Part shown: positions 42,579-51,181 of the stretch, in pieces | Layout of the letters: the number at the start of each line of letters is the position of its first letter | Numbering within the stretch: position 1 is the stretch's first letter | Assembly: GCF_024734665.1 (NCBI RefSeq) | Contig: NZ_CP102931.1 | Coordinates: forward strand, 2,230,001 to 2,294,000 | Reading direction: 5' to 3' | Length of the DNA stretch: 64,000 nucleotides | Origin: Variovorax paradoxus | GTDB taxonomy: Bacteria; Pseudomonadota; Gammaproteobacteria; Burkholderiales; Burkholderiaceae_C | Made by a program: the position numbers and the translations under genes | The notes under the pieces: model-generated | Told to the model about the DNA's origin: nothing | The model's database searches: none | The model's input: the letters and a program-made list of their open reading frames with translations, nothing else

Positions 42579-43794
42579 TGCGGACACACCTGCACGCACG
42601 CCCGACCTGTTGCGGCCCCGCGGCTCTAACCAGGTCGGCATGCGCCAGTTCAACGAGCGCACGGTGCTGCAGGCATTGCGCGTTCACACCAGCCTGCCCA
42701 AGGCCGACCTCGCGCGGCTGACCGGGCTCAGCGCGCAGACCATCGGGCTCATCACCGCGCGGCTGGAAGAAGACGGGCTTATCGTCAAGCAAAGCCGCGT
42801 GCGCGGGCGCATCGGGCAGCCTTCGGTGCCGCTGGCGCTGAACCCCGACGGCGCCTTTGCCATCGGGATCAAGGTCGGCCGGCGCGGTGCCGAATGGCTG
42901 CTGATCGACTTCACCACGCAGGTGCGCGAGCGCCATGCCATCAGCTACGACTTTCCCGACGTGGACGAGCTGCTGCCCGTCATCACGCAGCACATGCACC
43001 GGCTGCGCGACGGGCTGGGGTCGCTGGCGGTGCGCAACGTTGGGGCGGGGCTGGCAGCGCCATTCCAGCTCGGGGGCTGGCACCGCACGCTGGGCCTGTC
43101 GAAGGCGCAGTCAGACCTGTGGAACCAGATGGACCTGGCCGCTGAGGTGCGTGCGCGCACCGACGTGCCGGTGAGCTTCGCGCGCGACACGGTGGCCGCC
43201 TGCGTGGCCGAGCTGGTGGGCGGGCGGGGGCACGACCTGAAGAGCTTCCTGTACATCTTCGTAGACACCTTCGTGGGGGGCGGGCTGGTCATCAACTCGC
43301 ATCTGCACACCGGTGCGCACGGCAATGCGGGCGCGCTCGCTTCACTGCCGATGCAGCCACCGGGCAGTCGCGGCGCACTGCCGCCCCAGCTGGTTGCGCA
43401 AGCGTCGCTCTGGGAGCTGGAGCAGCGCCTGATAGGCGAGGGCCTCGACGCCATGGCCGCGTATGACGACCGCGCCTTGCAGCCGCCCTATGCCGCGACG
43501 ACGCAGGCCTGGCTGGAAAGCGCATCGCAGGCGCTGGCGCACGCCATCGTGAGCGGCACCGCCATGCTCGACCTGCCCGACGTGGTGGTGGACGGCTCGA
43601 TGTCGCGCCCGCTGCTGCAGGCGCTGCTGGACCAGACCCGCGCCGCGCTGGACCGGTGCAACTGGGAAGGCCTGTGGCAGCCGCGGCTGCATGGCGGCAA
43701 GGCGGGGGCGCAGGCCTGTGCGCTGGGTGGCGCGATGCTGCCGCTGCACGCCAACTTCGCGCCGGACCACGACGTGTTCCTGAAGGCAGGTTGA
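42571..43794 (+). CDS. ROK-family transcriptional regulator
   Basis: This 407-residue protein has an N-terminal winged helix (R-Q-F-N-E-R-T-V-L-Q-A-L-R, K-A-D-L-A-R-L-T-G-L-S-A-Q-T-I-G-L-I-T-A-R-L) and a ROK sugar-binding domain (residues about 90-400). The zinc motif C-x-C-G-x-x-G-C of many ROK proteins is missing: the segment reads H-T-G-A-H-G-N-A-G. It is the last gene of the frc operon and the natural candidate to bind the upstream palindrome and respond to the imported sugar or its phosphate. Confidence 0.88.
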   Translation: MPDADTPARTPDLLRPRGSNQVGMRQFNERTVLQALRVHTSLPKADLARLTGLSAQTIGLITARLEEDGLIVKQSRVRGRIGQPSVPLALNPDGAFAIGIKVGRRGAEWLLIDFTTQVRERHAISYDFPDVDELLPVITQHMHRLRDGLGSLAVRNVGAGLAAPFQLGGWHRTLGLSKAQSDLWNQMDLAAEVRARTDVPVSFARDTVAACVAELVGGRGHDLKSFLYIFVDTFVGGGLVINSHLHTGAHGNAGALASLPMQPPGSRGALPPQLVAQASLWELEQRLIGEGLDAMAAYDDRALQPPYAATTQAWLESASQALAHAIVSGTAMLDLPDVVVDGSMSRPLLQALLDQTRAALDRCNWEGLWQPRLHGGKAGAQACALGGAMLPLHANFAPDHDVFLKAG

Positions 43795-43877
43795 GAGGCC
43801 ACCGACGTCGCAACGCACCTCATGCACGCCTTGGTGGCCGACCGTTCCTTGAAGGCCGGTGTCGAAATTGCCTGGAA

Positions 43878-43903
43878 GGGCGATCGGCCGCTTGCGATCG
43901 CCC
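43878..43903. terminator. Bidirectional hairpin between converging genes
   Basis: GGGCGATCG and CGATCGCCC form a perfect 9-bp stem around an 8-nt loop, midway between the converging ROK and DUF2846 genes. A run of extra C and a GGGGC follow the right arm. No long T tract is present on either strand. Confidence 0.5.
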
Positions 43904-43918
43904 CCCAAGGGGCACTGC

Positions 43919-44383
43919 TTACTTGCTGCACTTGCCCGGCTGCGCCAGGCCGAGTTTGGCTACATCGGCCTTGCCTTGCTCTTCCGGAATCTGCTCCAGG
44001 TCGGCGCCGCCCACGAAAGCTCCCATCTTGATGAACTGCCGGACGAAGTAGTTCTTGCCGGCATCCATGAATACCTCCAGGGAATTGGGCGAGAACTCCG
44101 ATTCCGTTTCGATCTTGTTCTTCTTGCCGCCGTCGACCTGCGTGTAGAAGAACACGTCGGATGCACTCTCGCCCAGGCATTTGCCGTTGACCCAGATGTC
44201 CTTCTTCAAAGCCTTCCCGACGAAGCTGTTGCGATAGACATAAAGGCCGGATTTCCCGGTGGCCGGGGCGCTGAACTGCTTGGCCTTGTCGCTCTCCTCC
44301 TTGCTGGCCATATTGACGGAGGCGCATCCTGTCATCAGCAGCGCCGACAGGACAACGATGCTGCTCTTGTGATTGATCTTCAT
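43919..44383 (-). CDS. DUF2846 lipoprotein
   Basis: This 154-residue protein has a lipoprotein signal (M-K-I-N-H-K, hydrophobic core, L-M-T-G-C at residues 16-20). The mature domain has G-L-Y-V-Y-R-N-S, I-W-V-N-G-K-C-L-G-E, T-Y/F-F-Y-T-Q-V-D-G-G and Y-F-V-R-Q-F-I-K-M-G, the DUF2846 pattern. The function is unknown. It appears monocistronic and may be an outer-membrane or periplasmic lipoprotein. Confidence 0.8.
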   Translation of the reverse strand: MKINHKSSIVVLSALLMTGCASVNMASKEESDKAKQFSAPATGKSGLYVYRNSFVGKALKKDIWVNGKCLGESASDVFFYTQVDGGKKNKIETESEFSPNSLEVFMDAGKNYFVRQFIKMGAFVGGADLEQIPEEQGKADVAKLGLAQPGKCSK

Positions 44384-44551
44384 TTTTGTGATCTCGATTG
44401 TCTATAGAAGACCGAGTACTCCCTCGACCCGGCCGCTCGCGGCAGTGGTGTCGCGAGCGGGGGCATTATGCTTTTTGTTTCAATGCGTAATCTGGATTCG
44501 GATGGCGGATCCCCGCCGAAATTGGCGTTCCAGGAACATCACTGTGCGGGT
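44384..44551. other. Non-coding interval between DUF2846 and DUF6194 genes
   Basis: No convincing open frame was seen. It holds the promoter region of the DUF2846 gene and ends at a hairpin that follows the next operon. Confidence 0.5.
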
Positions 44552-44571
44552 CCCGGCAGACAGCTGCCGGG
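44552..44571 (-). terminator. Hairpin after the tct-type operon
   Basis: CCCGGCAG-ACAG-CTGCCGGG is a perfect 8-bp stem with a 4-nt loop, 8 bp after the stop of the last gene of the minus-strand operon. The bases next to it are T-rich on the plus-strand side only, so termination efficiency is uncertain. Confidence 0.5.
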
Positions 44572-44579
44572 CTATTTGT

Positions 44580-45008
44580 CTATTTGTTCTTGTCTCTTGC
44601 GGCCACGAGGCTGTGGGCCTCTGCGATCAGCGGCTTCATCGTCTCGAATGTCCTGTCGCTCGGGTTGATCACACTGACCCAGTACATCTTCCCGTACACA
44701 GGATGTGGCATCAGCCTGTCGAGCGCGGTGTAGTCGATGGCGGTGGTGTCCGTCTTGCCGAACAGCGCGTGGAAGGTCTCCTTGCCCACGCCGATGTTCA
44801 GGCGGAATACGCCGGGGCGGTCCAGATTCGAGGCGTTGTCGAACTCGCTGTCCTTCGTCACGAGGGTGGCAAAGGGAAACTTGTTGTCCGAGTTGTGGAA
44901 GAAGAAGGTGTTGTCGTCGGCAACCTGGAAGTGGCCGCCGGCCAGCAGGTCGATGAAGTGTTCGGTGATGGCGTCTTCGGTCATGAGCGCGATCTTGCCT
45001 GTGTTCAT
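44580..45008 (-). CDS. DUF6194 family protein
   Basis: This 142-residue soluble protein shows T-E-D-A-I-T-E-H-F-I-D-L near the start, then N-T-F-F-F-H-N and F-P-F-A-T-L-V-T-K-D, L-D-R-P-G-V-F-R-L-N-I-G-V-G-K-E-T-F, and the late P-H-P-V-Y-G-K-M-Y-W-V. This is the DUF6194 signature. The start overlaps the stop of the upstream receptor gene by one base (TGATG). Its role beside a receptor and two-component system is not known. Confidence 0.75.
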   Translation of the reverse strand: MNTGKIALMTEDAITEHFIDLLAGGHFQVADDNTFFFHNSDNKFPFATLVTKDSEFDNASNLDRPGVFRLNIGVGKETFHALFGKTDTTAIDYTALDRLMPHPVYGKMYWVSVINPSDRTFETMKPLIAEAHSLVAARDKNK

Positions 45009-46018
45009 CAGGAGGGCCAGCGCCGAAGGCCCAGTTCGTCTGCGAGTTGGCGGTAAGTCTTGATCTGCGCCTGCACGTAGTCGTCGAGCGCGGGGCCGGT
45101 CAGGTCGAAGGGGTAGAGCCCATGTCGCTCGCGCAAGGCAGCGTAGGCGGGCGCAGCGCTTGCTTCGCGCCAGGCGGTGGTCCATGCGCGCACGGCGGCC
45201 TCGGGCACGTCTGAGCTCAGGTAGAGGCCGCGAACGGTCGGCCACACCAGGTCCACGCTTTGCTCGCGTGCGGTCGGCACGCCGGTGAGCGCCCCCCCCA
45301 GCCGCTTGTCGGACAGCACGGCCAGCAGGCGCACCGCCGCGCCGCCCGCAATGGCCTGCAGGGCTTCGGCTGCATCGCCGGGGAACACGTCGACGTGCTT
45401 GCCCTGCAATGCGCTCAATGCATCTCCGCCGCCCTCGAACGACACGAAGCGCATGGCCTTGTGATCGCGCCCCGCCGCGCGCACCAGCAGTGCGGCCTTC
45501 ACCCAGTCCTGGCTGCCGACCGTGCCGCCCGCGCCGAAGGCGATGCGCGACGGGTCTTGCCGCAGCGCGGCGACCAGGTCCTGCAGGCGCTTGTAGGGCG
45601 AGTCGCGATGCACGGCGATTACGCCGTAGTCGGTGCCCAGCGTGGCGATCCAGCGCACGGCCGAGGGCGAATGCGGGCCGAAGCGGCCTTGCGCGAGGTT
45701 GAGCAGCGAGCCGCTGGAAAACGCCACCAGCGTGCCCGGGCCGCCGAGCTTGCCTGTGGCGACGCGGTCGAAAGCCACGGCGCCAATGCCGCCCGGCAGG
45801 TAGCGCTGGGTGAGCGGCGGCCGCGCGGGCCGCACGGCCTGCAACGCGTCGCGCGCCAGCGCGCAGGTCAGCGCGAAGCCGCCGCCGGCCTTGGCGGGGA
45901 TCACGCAGTCGGCGGCGTTTTCGGAGGGATCGTTGGCGGCCATCGCACGCACGCTGAAAGGCATCAGCAACGCGCACAACGCGCGAAGTGCATGGCGGCG
46001 GGTGGGGGGCGTGAACAT
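45008..46018 (-). CDS. Bug/TctC-family substrate-binding protein, divergent
   Basis: This 336-residue periplasmic protein has a signal peptide (R-R-H-A-L-R-A-L-C-A-L-L, cut near A-M-A-A). It shows degenerate Bug motifs: I-P-A-K-A-G-G-G-F-A instead of the usual P-F-x-P-G-G, then P-G-G-I-G-A-V-A-F-D and the G-A-G-G-T-V-G-S-Q region. It lies 13 bp after the histidine kinase gene. In Bordetella, Bug proteins encoded beside TctDE-type systems can signal ligand to the sensor; the same could apply here. Confidence 0.78.
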   Translation of the reverse strand: MFTPPTRRHALRALCALLMPFSVRAMAANDPSENAADCVIPAKAGGGFALTCALARDALQAVRPARPPLTQRYLPGGIGAVAFDRVATGKLGGPGTLVAFSSGSLLNLAQGRFGPHSPSAVRWIATLGTDYGVIAVHRDSPYKRLQDLVAALRQDPSRIAFGAGGTVGSQDWVKAALLVRAAGRDHKAMRFVSFEGGGDALSALQGKHVDVFPGDAAEALQAIAGGAAVRLLAVLSDKRLGGALTGVPTAREQSVDLVWPTVRGLYLSSDVPEAAVRAWTTAWREASAAPAYAALRERHGLYPFDLTGPALDDYVQAQIKTYRQLADELGLRRWPS

Positions 46019-46031
46019 GGCAGTGGGCCCG

Positions 46032-47450
46032 TCAGATGGCGGCCGGGCGAGGCCACCAGATGATCGCATGCAGCCCCGGGCCGGCCTCGCGCGCTTCGAG
46101 CCGCAGTTCGCCCCGGTGCCGCTGCGCAATGGAGCGCGCAATGGCCAGCCCGAGCCCGAAGCCGCCCTTGCCGGCGCGCGCGCCGCGCCGGAAGCGCTGG
46201 CCCAGCGCGGCGCGTTCCTCGTCGCCGAGACCGGGGCCGTTGTCCTCGACGTTGAGGCTCCAGCCCGCCGCGTCGCCCGCGGCAAAGAGCGTGATCGTGC
46301 CTTCGGCCGGCGTGTAGGTGATCGCGTTGCTCACAAGGTTGCCCAGCGCCTCGCGCATGAGCCCCCGGTCTGCCACGGCAAGGAACTCCGGCGTGGGCGA
46401 ATGAATGCCCAGGTCGATACGCTTGGCGCGTGCCAGCGGCAGCAGGTCGACCGCCACTTCTCGTAGCAAGCCTGCAAGGTCGAACTCGGCGGGCTCCACC
46501 GACACCGTGTCGCTGCGGCCCAGCGCCAGCAGCTGCTGTGCGCTGCGCGTCGCGCGGCCGATCTCGGTACCCAGCGCGTCTAGTGCCACTTGTACTTGCG
46601 TCGGGTCTTGCTCGCGCCGTGCGTAGTCGGCCTGCATCTGCAGCGTGGTGAGGTGGGTGCGCAGCTGGTGCGAGGCGTCATCCAGAAACCGGCGCTGCTG
46701 CGTCACGAGGTCTTGCGTGCGCGACATCTGCTGGTTGACCGCGGCCACCAGCGGGCGAACCTCGGCAGGCAGGTCGGTCTCGGCGATGCGCGTGAGGTCG
46801 TCGGGCGTGCGCGAGCCCACTTCGCGCGCCAGCCGCGACAACGGCCGCAGCGCCGCCGCCAGCGCCAGGGCGGTGCCGCACAGCAGCATCGCCAGCACCA
46901 GCCCGTCGCGCAATGCCGCGCTGCGCACGAAGCGCGCGCTGAACTCCTGCCGCGAGCGTGTGCTTTCTCCCACCTGGATCAGCACACTGCGCCCGGTGCT
47001 GCCGGCCGGCGCGCGGTCGAGATCGCGGCGGTAGGCCGCGAGCCGCACTGCTTCGCCGAAGTAGGTGGCGTCGTAGAAGGCCGGCACGCCCATCGCCAGT
47101 TCGGTGGGCGGCGCGGGCAGGTCGGCGCTGCCGAGCTCCACCAGCCCGTCAGACGTGGACACGCGAAAGAACACCTGGCCGCTCGCCGTCAGCTCGAAGA
47201 ACTCGAACATCGTGTACGGCAGCTCGACCGACAGGCCACCCGAGGCTGTCGAGATGTTGGCGTCGATGGACTTGAGCGCGCCCAGCAGCGAGCGGTCGTA
47301 GGCCGCGTTGGCGGCGGCCAGCGCGTCGTGCCGCGTCATCCACAGCTCGAGGCCTGTCACGACCAGCAGGGCTGGGAACAGCAGCAGTGCGAGCCGCTGC
47401 CAAAGGCTGGCACGGCGCAGGCGGTTGACGATGCCCTGCGTCACGCGCAC
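46032..47450 (-). CDS. TctE-like sensor histidine kinase
   Basis: This 472-residue inner-membrane kinase has TM1 (about residues 17-38), a TctE-type periplasmic domain (L-W-M-T-R-H-D-A-L-A-A-A-N-A-A-Y-D-R-S-L), TM2 (about 185-205), a HAMP-like linker, a HisKA helix with D-A-S-H-Q-L-R-T-H-L and an HATPase domain (L-V-S-N-A-I-T-Y-T, V-E-D-N-G-P-G-L, G-F-G-L-G-L-A). The H-box has His where Pro is usual after R-T. It starts with GTG directly after the response regulator stop. Confidence 0.88.
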   Translation of the reverse strand: MRVTQGIVNRLRRASLWQRLALLLFPALLVVTGLELWMTRHDALAAANAAYDRSLLGALKSIDANISTASGGLSVELPYTMFEFFELTASGQVFFRVSTSDGLVELGSADLPAPPTELAMGVPAFYDATYFGEAVRLAAYRRDLDRAPAGSTGRSVLIQVGESTRSRQEFSARFVRSAALRDGLVLAMLLCGTALALAAALRPLSRLAREVGSRTPDDLTRIAETDLPAEVRPLVAAVNQQMSRTQDLVTQQRRFLDDASHQLRTHLTTLQMQADYARREQDPTQVQVALDALGTEIGRATRSAQQLLALGRSDTVSVEPAEFDLAGLLREVAVDLLPLARAKRIDLGIHSPTPEFLAVADRGLMREALGNLVSNAITYTPAEGTITLFAAGDAAGWSLNVEDNGPGLGDEERAALGQRFRRGARAGKGGFGLGLAIARSIAQRHRGELRLEAREAGPGLHAIIWWPRPAAI

Positions 47451-48116
47451 TCAGTCTGCTTCCAGTACATAGCCGAGCCCGCGCAACGTGACGATGCGAA
47501 CCCCGGTGCCGTCGAGCCGCTTGCGCAGCCGGTAGACGAAAACCTCCACCGCCTCGGGGTGCACCTCTTCATCGTCGGAGAACACGCGCTCGAGGATCTG
47601 CTGCTTCGACAGCGGCTCGCCGCTGCGCTGCACCAGCACGCGCAGCACCGCCAGTTCGCGCGGCGAGAGCGCCAGCGCCTCGCCGTTCAGCGTGAAGTGC
47701 CGGCGCGCGCCGTCGTACACCAGCGGGCCGCAGGCCAGCCGCGGATGCTCCACGCCACGCGCGCGGCGCACCAGCGCATGCAGGCGCGCTTCGAGCTCGG
47801 CCAGCGCAAAGGGCTTGGCGAGGAAGTCGTCGGCGCCCGCGTTGAGCGAAGCCACACGCTCGTTCAGCGAGTCGCGCGCCGTGAGGATCAGCGCTGGCAA
47901 GCGCTGGTCGCGCTCGCGCAGCCGTTGCAGCACCGTGTGCCCGTCGAGCCCGGGTAGGCCCAGGTCGAGCACCAGCGCATCGTGGTCGCGCTGCTGCAGC
48001 GCCCGGTCGGCCAGGCGCCCGTCGTCCACCCATTCGACCTGGATGCCCGCATGTTCCAGTGCCTTGCAGAGCCAGGTGCCCAGGGTGTGTTCGTCTTCGG
48101 CCAGCAGGATGCGCAT
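47451..48116 (-). CDS. TctD-like response regulator (OmpR family)
   Basis: This 221-residue protein has a receiver (AEDE acidic pair, Asp in L-V-L-D-L-G-L-P-G-L-D-G, Lys in F-L-A-K-P-F) and an OmpR-type winged helix (L-S-P-R-E-L-A-V-L-R-V-L, V-E-V-F-V-Y-R-L-R-K-R-L, T-L-R-G-L-G-Y). It is the partner of the adjacent kinase and probably regulates the receptor genes of this operon or a distant permease. Confidence 0.9.
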   Translation of the reverse strand: MRILLAEDEHTLGTWLCKALEHAGIQVEWVDDGRLADRALQQRDHDALVLDLGLPGLDGHTVLQRLRERDQRLPALILTARDSLNERVASLNAGADDFLAKPFALAELEARLHALVRRARGVEHPRLACGPLVYDGARRHFTLNGEALALSPRELAVLRVLVQRSGEPLSKQQILERVFSDDEEVHPEAVEVFVYRLRKRLDGTGVRIVTLRGLGYVLEAD

Positions 48117-48142
48117 GGCGCCGATGCTAGAGCCTGTGCTGC

Positions 48143-49153
48143 TCAGTCGGGCTTGATGTTTGCCCTTGCGATGACCTTCTGCCAACGGGTTTGCTCGGCA
48201 GCGATGAACTGCGCGAACTGCTCCGGCGTGCCGCCGACGGCCTCGGCCGCGTCGGCCGTCAGGCGCTGCATCGAGTCGGGCGACTTCACGGCCTTCATCG
48301 TCTCGGCCGAAAGCTTGGCCAGGTTGGCAGGCGTGATGTTCGCCGGCGCGAGCATGCCGTACCACTGAGTCATCTCGAAGCCCGGGAAGCCCTGTTCGGC
48401 CACGGTCGGCACATCGGGCAACTGCGGCAGGCGCTTGGCCGAGCCGGTCGCGATGCAGCGCACCTTGCCCGCCTTGATGAACGGAATGATCGCTGCCGCG
48501 CCGATGGCCGAGGCGTCGAGCCGGCCCGAGAGCAGGTCGGTCACCATCGGGCCGGTGCCGCGGTAGGGCACGTGAAGCATGAACACATCGGCCGTCATCT
48601 TCAGGTACTCGAAGGCCAGGTGGCCCGCGCTGCCGTTGCCCGCCGAACCGTAGCTGAGCTTGCCCGGCTTCGACTTGGCATACGCGATGAATTCCTTGAG
48701 GTTCTTCGCCGGCACGTCGGGGTGCACCACGTAGAGGCTGGGCACCTTGGCCAGCAGGCTCACGGGCTTGAAGTCCTTGTTCGCGTCGTAGGGCAGCTTG
48801 GCAAAGATGTACGGGTTGACCGCCAGCGTGCCGATGTGCCCGAGGATGATCGTGTGCTGGTCGGTGCTGCGCGCCACTTCGCTCATCGCGATATTGCCGG
48901 CCGCGCCTGGCTTGTTGTCGACGAACACGCTCTGGCCCAGCGTGCGCGAGAGCTCGGCGGCGGTCGAGCGCGCGACGATCTCGGAGCTGCCGCCAGGGGC
49001 GAAGGGCACGACGAAGCGGATCGACTTGCTGGGCCAGGTGTCCTGGGCGGAGGCCAGCGAGGGCAGCAGCCCGCCGAGGGTGAGGGCGCCGCCAGCCTGC
49101 AGCCAGTGGCGGCGGTTCAGGCGGGCGTCGTTCGGGGAAAAGAAGTCGGACAT
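48143..49153 (-). CDS. Bug/TctC-family substrate-binding protein
   Basis: This 336-residue periplasmic receptor begins with a Tat-like signal (N-R-R-H-W-L-Q-A-G-G, cut near A-S-A-Q). Typical Bug motifs follow: I-R-F-V-V-P-F-A-P-G-G-S-S-E-I-V-A-R, N-K-P-G-A-A-G-N-I-A, and Y-R-G-T-G-P-M-V-T-D-L-L-S-G. Bug proteins capture carboxylic acids for TctAB-type transport. It is the first gene of the minus-strand operon, and no TctA or TctB gene is present nearby. Confidence 0.88.
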   Translation of the reverse strand: MSDFFSPNDARLNRRHWLQAGGALTLGGLLPSLASAQDTWPSKSIRFVVPFAPGGSSEIVARSTAAELSRTLGQSVFVDNKPGAAGNIAMSEVARSTDQHTIILGHIGTLAVNPYIFAKLPYDANKDFKPVSLLAKVPSLYVVHPDVPAKNLKEFIAYAKSKPGKLSYGSAGNGSAGHLAFEYLKMTADVFMLHVPYRGTGPMVTDLLSGRLDASAIGAAAIIPFIKAGKVRCIATGSAKRLPQLPDVPTVAEQGFPGFEMTQWYGMLAPANITPANLAKLSAETMKAVKSPDSMQRLTADAAEAVGGTPEQFAQFIAAEQTRWQKVIARANIKPD

Positions 49154-49235
49154 GGTGCTTGTGTCTCCAGCGCTTTTGGATTGAAAGCGCGCATCGTGCC
49201 CGGTGGATGCTGTCGGAAAGCTGTCAGTCAGACGG

Positions 49236-50030
49236 TCAGATCAGATTGCGCATCGCCTGCGCCGTCTCCCGCAGCACAGGCAGTACCCGAGCAACCGCAT
49301 CTTCCGAGCTCTCGTGCCCCATCGGCATCGTGATGTTCAGCGCGCCCACCAGCGTGCCGTGCCGGTCGCGCAGCGGCACCGCAATGCCGCGTGAGTTCAG
49401 GTCGAGCTGCTGCTCCGACAGCGCCCAGCCCTGCGCCCGGATACGCGCGAGCTCGAGCTTCATGCGCTCCATGCTCGCGATGGTGTGCGAAGTGAAAACC
49501 GTCAGCTGCCGGGTAGTGAGCCATTCGCTCAGCTCGGCGTCGCTGCGCAGCGCCAGCATCAGCATGCCCGAGGCCGTGACCTGCGCCGGCACGCGCGCGC
49601 CGAGCACATAGCCGGTGCTCATGCTGCGGTTGGGGCCGTTGCGCGCGATGTAGACCACCTCGTCGCCGTCCATCACGCTGAGGTACGCGATCTCGTTGGT
49701 GCCCGCCGCCACCCGCTGCAGAAAGGGCTGCACCACGCGCGGCAGCCGGGCCGACTCCAGGTACGACTGGCCCAGCCGCAGCACGCGCGGCGTGAGCCAG
49801 AAGAGCTTGCCGTCGCTCGCCACATAGCCCATGTGTTGCAAGGTCAGCAGATAGCGCCGCGCGGCGGTGCGGGTCATGTTCGTGCGCTGGCCGGCCTGGC
49901 TGGCGGTGAGGCGCGGGTTGGCGTCGTCGAAGGCTTCGATGATGCTCACACCGCGCTCCAGGCCGGCGATCCAGTCGCGCTTGTCCAGGCCGGGGGGCGG
50001 CGCCGGGTCGTCCTTGCTGTCCTTGCTCAT
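49236..50030 (-). CDS. IclR-family regulator (PcaR/PobR-like)
   Basis: This 264-residue protein has the N-terminal winged helix (L-E-R-G-V-S-I-I-E-A-F-D, L-T-A-S-Q-A-G-Q-R-T-N-M-T-R-T-A-A-R-R-Y-L) and the IclR effector domain (I-A-Y-L-S-V-M-D-G-D-E-V-V-Y-I-A-R, then V-P-A-Q-V-T-A-S-G). It is close to PcaR/PcaU/PobR regulators of protocatechuate catabolism. The ATG at 50030 follows a plausible GGCGGAAG site. It is divergent from the aroE-pca operon, and a PcaR-like box lies between them. Confidence 0.88.
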   Translation of the reverse strand: MSKDSKDDPAPPPGLDKRDWIAGLERGVSIIEAFDDANPRLTASQAGQRTNMTRTAARRYLLTLQHMGYVASDGKLFWLTPRVLRLGQSYLESARLPRVVQPFLQRVAAGTNEIAYLSVMDGDEVVYIARNGPNRSMSTGYVLGARVPAQVTASGMLMLALRSDAELSEWLTTRQLTVFTSHTIASMERMKLELARIRAQGWALSEQQLDLNSRGIAVPLRDRHGTLVGALNITMPMGHESSEDAVARVLPVLRETAQAMRNLI

Positions 50031-50118
50031 GGGCGGAAGTGTGCCTGTGTGGATGGGTTCGGAGTTTGCATTTGATGACAGTGAAAACCCTTGAATTGAA
50101 CGATCAGTGATTTTTTCA

Positions 50119-50133
50119 GTTCGATAATCGAAC
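50119..50133. promoter_or_regulatory. PcaR-type operator box 1
   Basis: GTTCGATAATCGAAC is a perfect 7-1-7 palindrome in the divergent interval between the IclR regulator and the pca operon. It differs by one base from the 15-bp box I recall for Pseudomonas putida PcaR. The central GATAAT could also serve as a -10 hexamer. It lies 89 bp before the regulator gene start and 97 bp before the first pca-operon start. Confidence 0.75.
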
Positions 50134-50229
50134 GTTTTAAGCTGTCGAAGGCTGCGTGATTCAGGCGAAGCGACTATAAAGCTCGGCATCCGCCCTCGAA
50201 AAGAGCGATTGACGAACGGAAGCACGCAC

Positions 50230-51153
50230 ATGAGCCATTCCATCCGCGGCAGTACCCAGGCTTACCTGATCCCCGGCGACCCGGTTCGCAATGTGCGGCT
50301 GCCGCGCATGTTCAACGCCGCCTTCGAGCGCTTCGGCATCGACGCCGTGTTGCTGCCCATGCAGGTGCCGGTGCGCGACTTCGCGGTGTTCTTCAAATCG
50401 GCCTTTCTCGCGCGCAACGTGCGCGGCATGGTGATCGCGCCGCCGCACAAGCCGCTGGTGGTCGACCTGCTCGACGGCTGCGGCCTCTTCGGCCGCGTGG
50501 CCGGCTCGGTCAACGTGGTGCGCCGCACCGAGGGCGACCAGCTCGAAGGCGACCTGTTCGACGGCGAAGGCCTGATCGGCGCGCTCGACCACTACAACAT
50601 TCCCTTTCGTGGCAAGCGCGTGCTGATCTTGGGTGCGGGCGTGAGCGCGGCGGCCATCGGCGTTGCGCTCGCCGAGGGCGGCACCGTGAATGGCGCGGCG
50701 CACATCGCCTTCTACGACAGAGCCGCTGGCAAGGCGGCAGGCGTGGCGGCCAAGCTCGACGCCTTCTTCGACGCAACTGTGGTTGCCGTGGACAGCAACG
50801 CGCCCGAAGGCTACGACCTCGTCATCAACGCCACGCAACTGGGGCTGGTCGAAGGCGATGCGTTGCCCCTCGACGTGTCGCGCATGGACGGCCATGCGGC
50901 ACTGTTCGACATTCTTCTGCGCAACCAGCCCACGCCGCTGGTGCAGGCAGCGCGAGCGCGCGGACTCAACGCGCAGGCGGGCTTCGAGATGCTCATCCAG
51001 CAGATGCCGCACTACTTCCGCTATTTCGGCCATCTGGACGCTGCCGCCGCGATGCAGGCCGACGCCGATTTCCTGCGCGAAATCATCTACCCACCGGCCA
51101 TGCAAGCCGAAATTGCGCAGCCCCTGCGCTACCACTCGCCCAGCGTCGCCTGA
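50230..51153 (+). CDS. Shikimate dehydrogenase-like protein 1
   Basis: This 307-residue protein has the AroE fold: substrate domain with P-P-H-K-P (catalytic Lys kept) and L-F-D-G-E-G (catalytic Asp kept), and a nucleotide domain G-A-G-V-S-A-A-A-I. The end of beta-2 reads Y-D-R, an acidic residue that favours NAD. The two serines that hold shikimate in AroE (S-L-S) are replaced: G-D-P-V-R-N-V-R-L-P. It is therefore a catabolic or altered-specificity paralogue. It heads the pca operon, 28 bp before a second AroE-like gene. Confidence 0.85.
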   Translation: MSHSIRGSTQAYLIPGDPVRNVRLPRMFNAAFERFGIDAVLLPMQVPVRDFAVFFKSAFLARNVRGMVIAPPHKPLVVDLLDGCGLFGRVAGSVNVVRRTEGDQLEGDLFDGEGLIGALDHYNIPFRGKRVLILGAGVSAAAIGVALAEGGTVNGAAHIAFYDRAAGKAAGVAAKLDAFFDATVVAVDSNAPEGYDLVINATQLGLVEGDALPLDVSRMDGHAALFDILLRNQPTPLVQAARARGLNAQAGFEMLIQQMPHYFRYFGHLDAAAAMQADADFLREIIYPPAMQAEIAQPLRYHSPSVA

Positions 51154-51181
51154 GCCCCGATTTTTCAAAGAAACAACCGAC

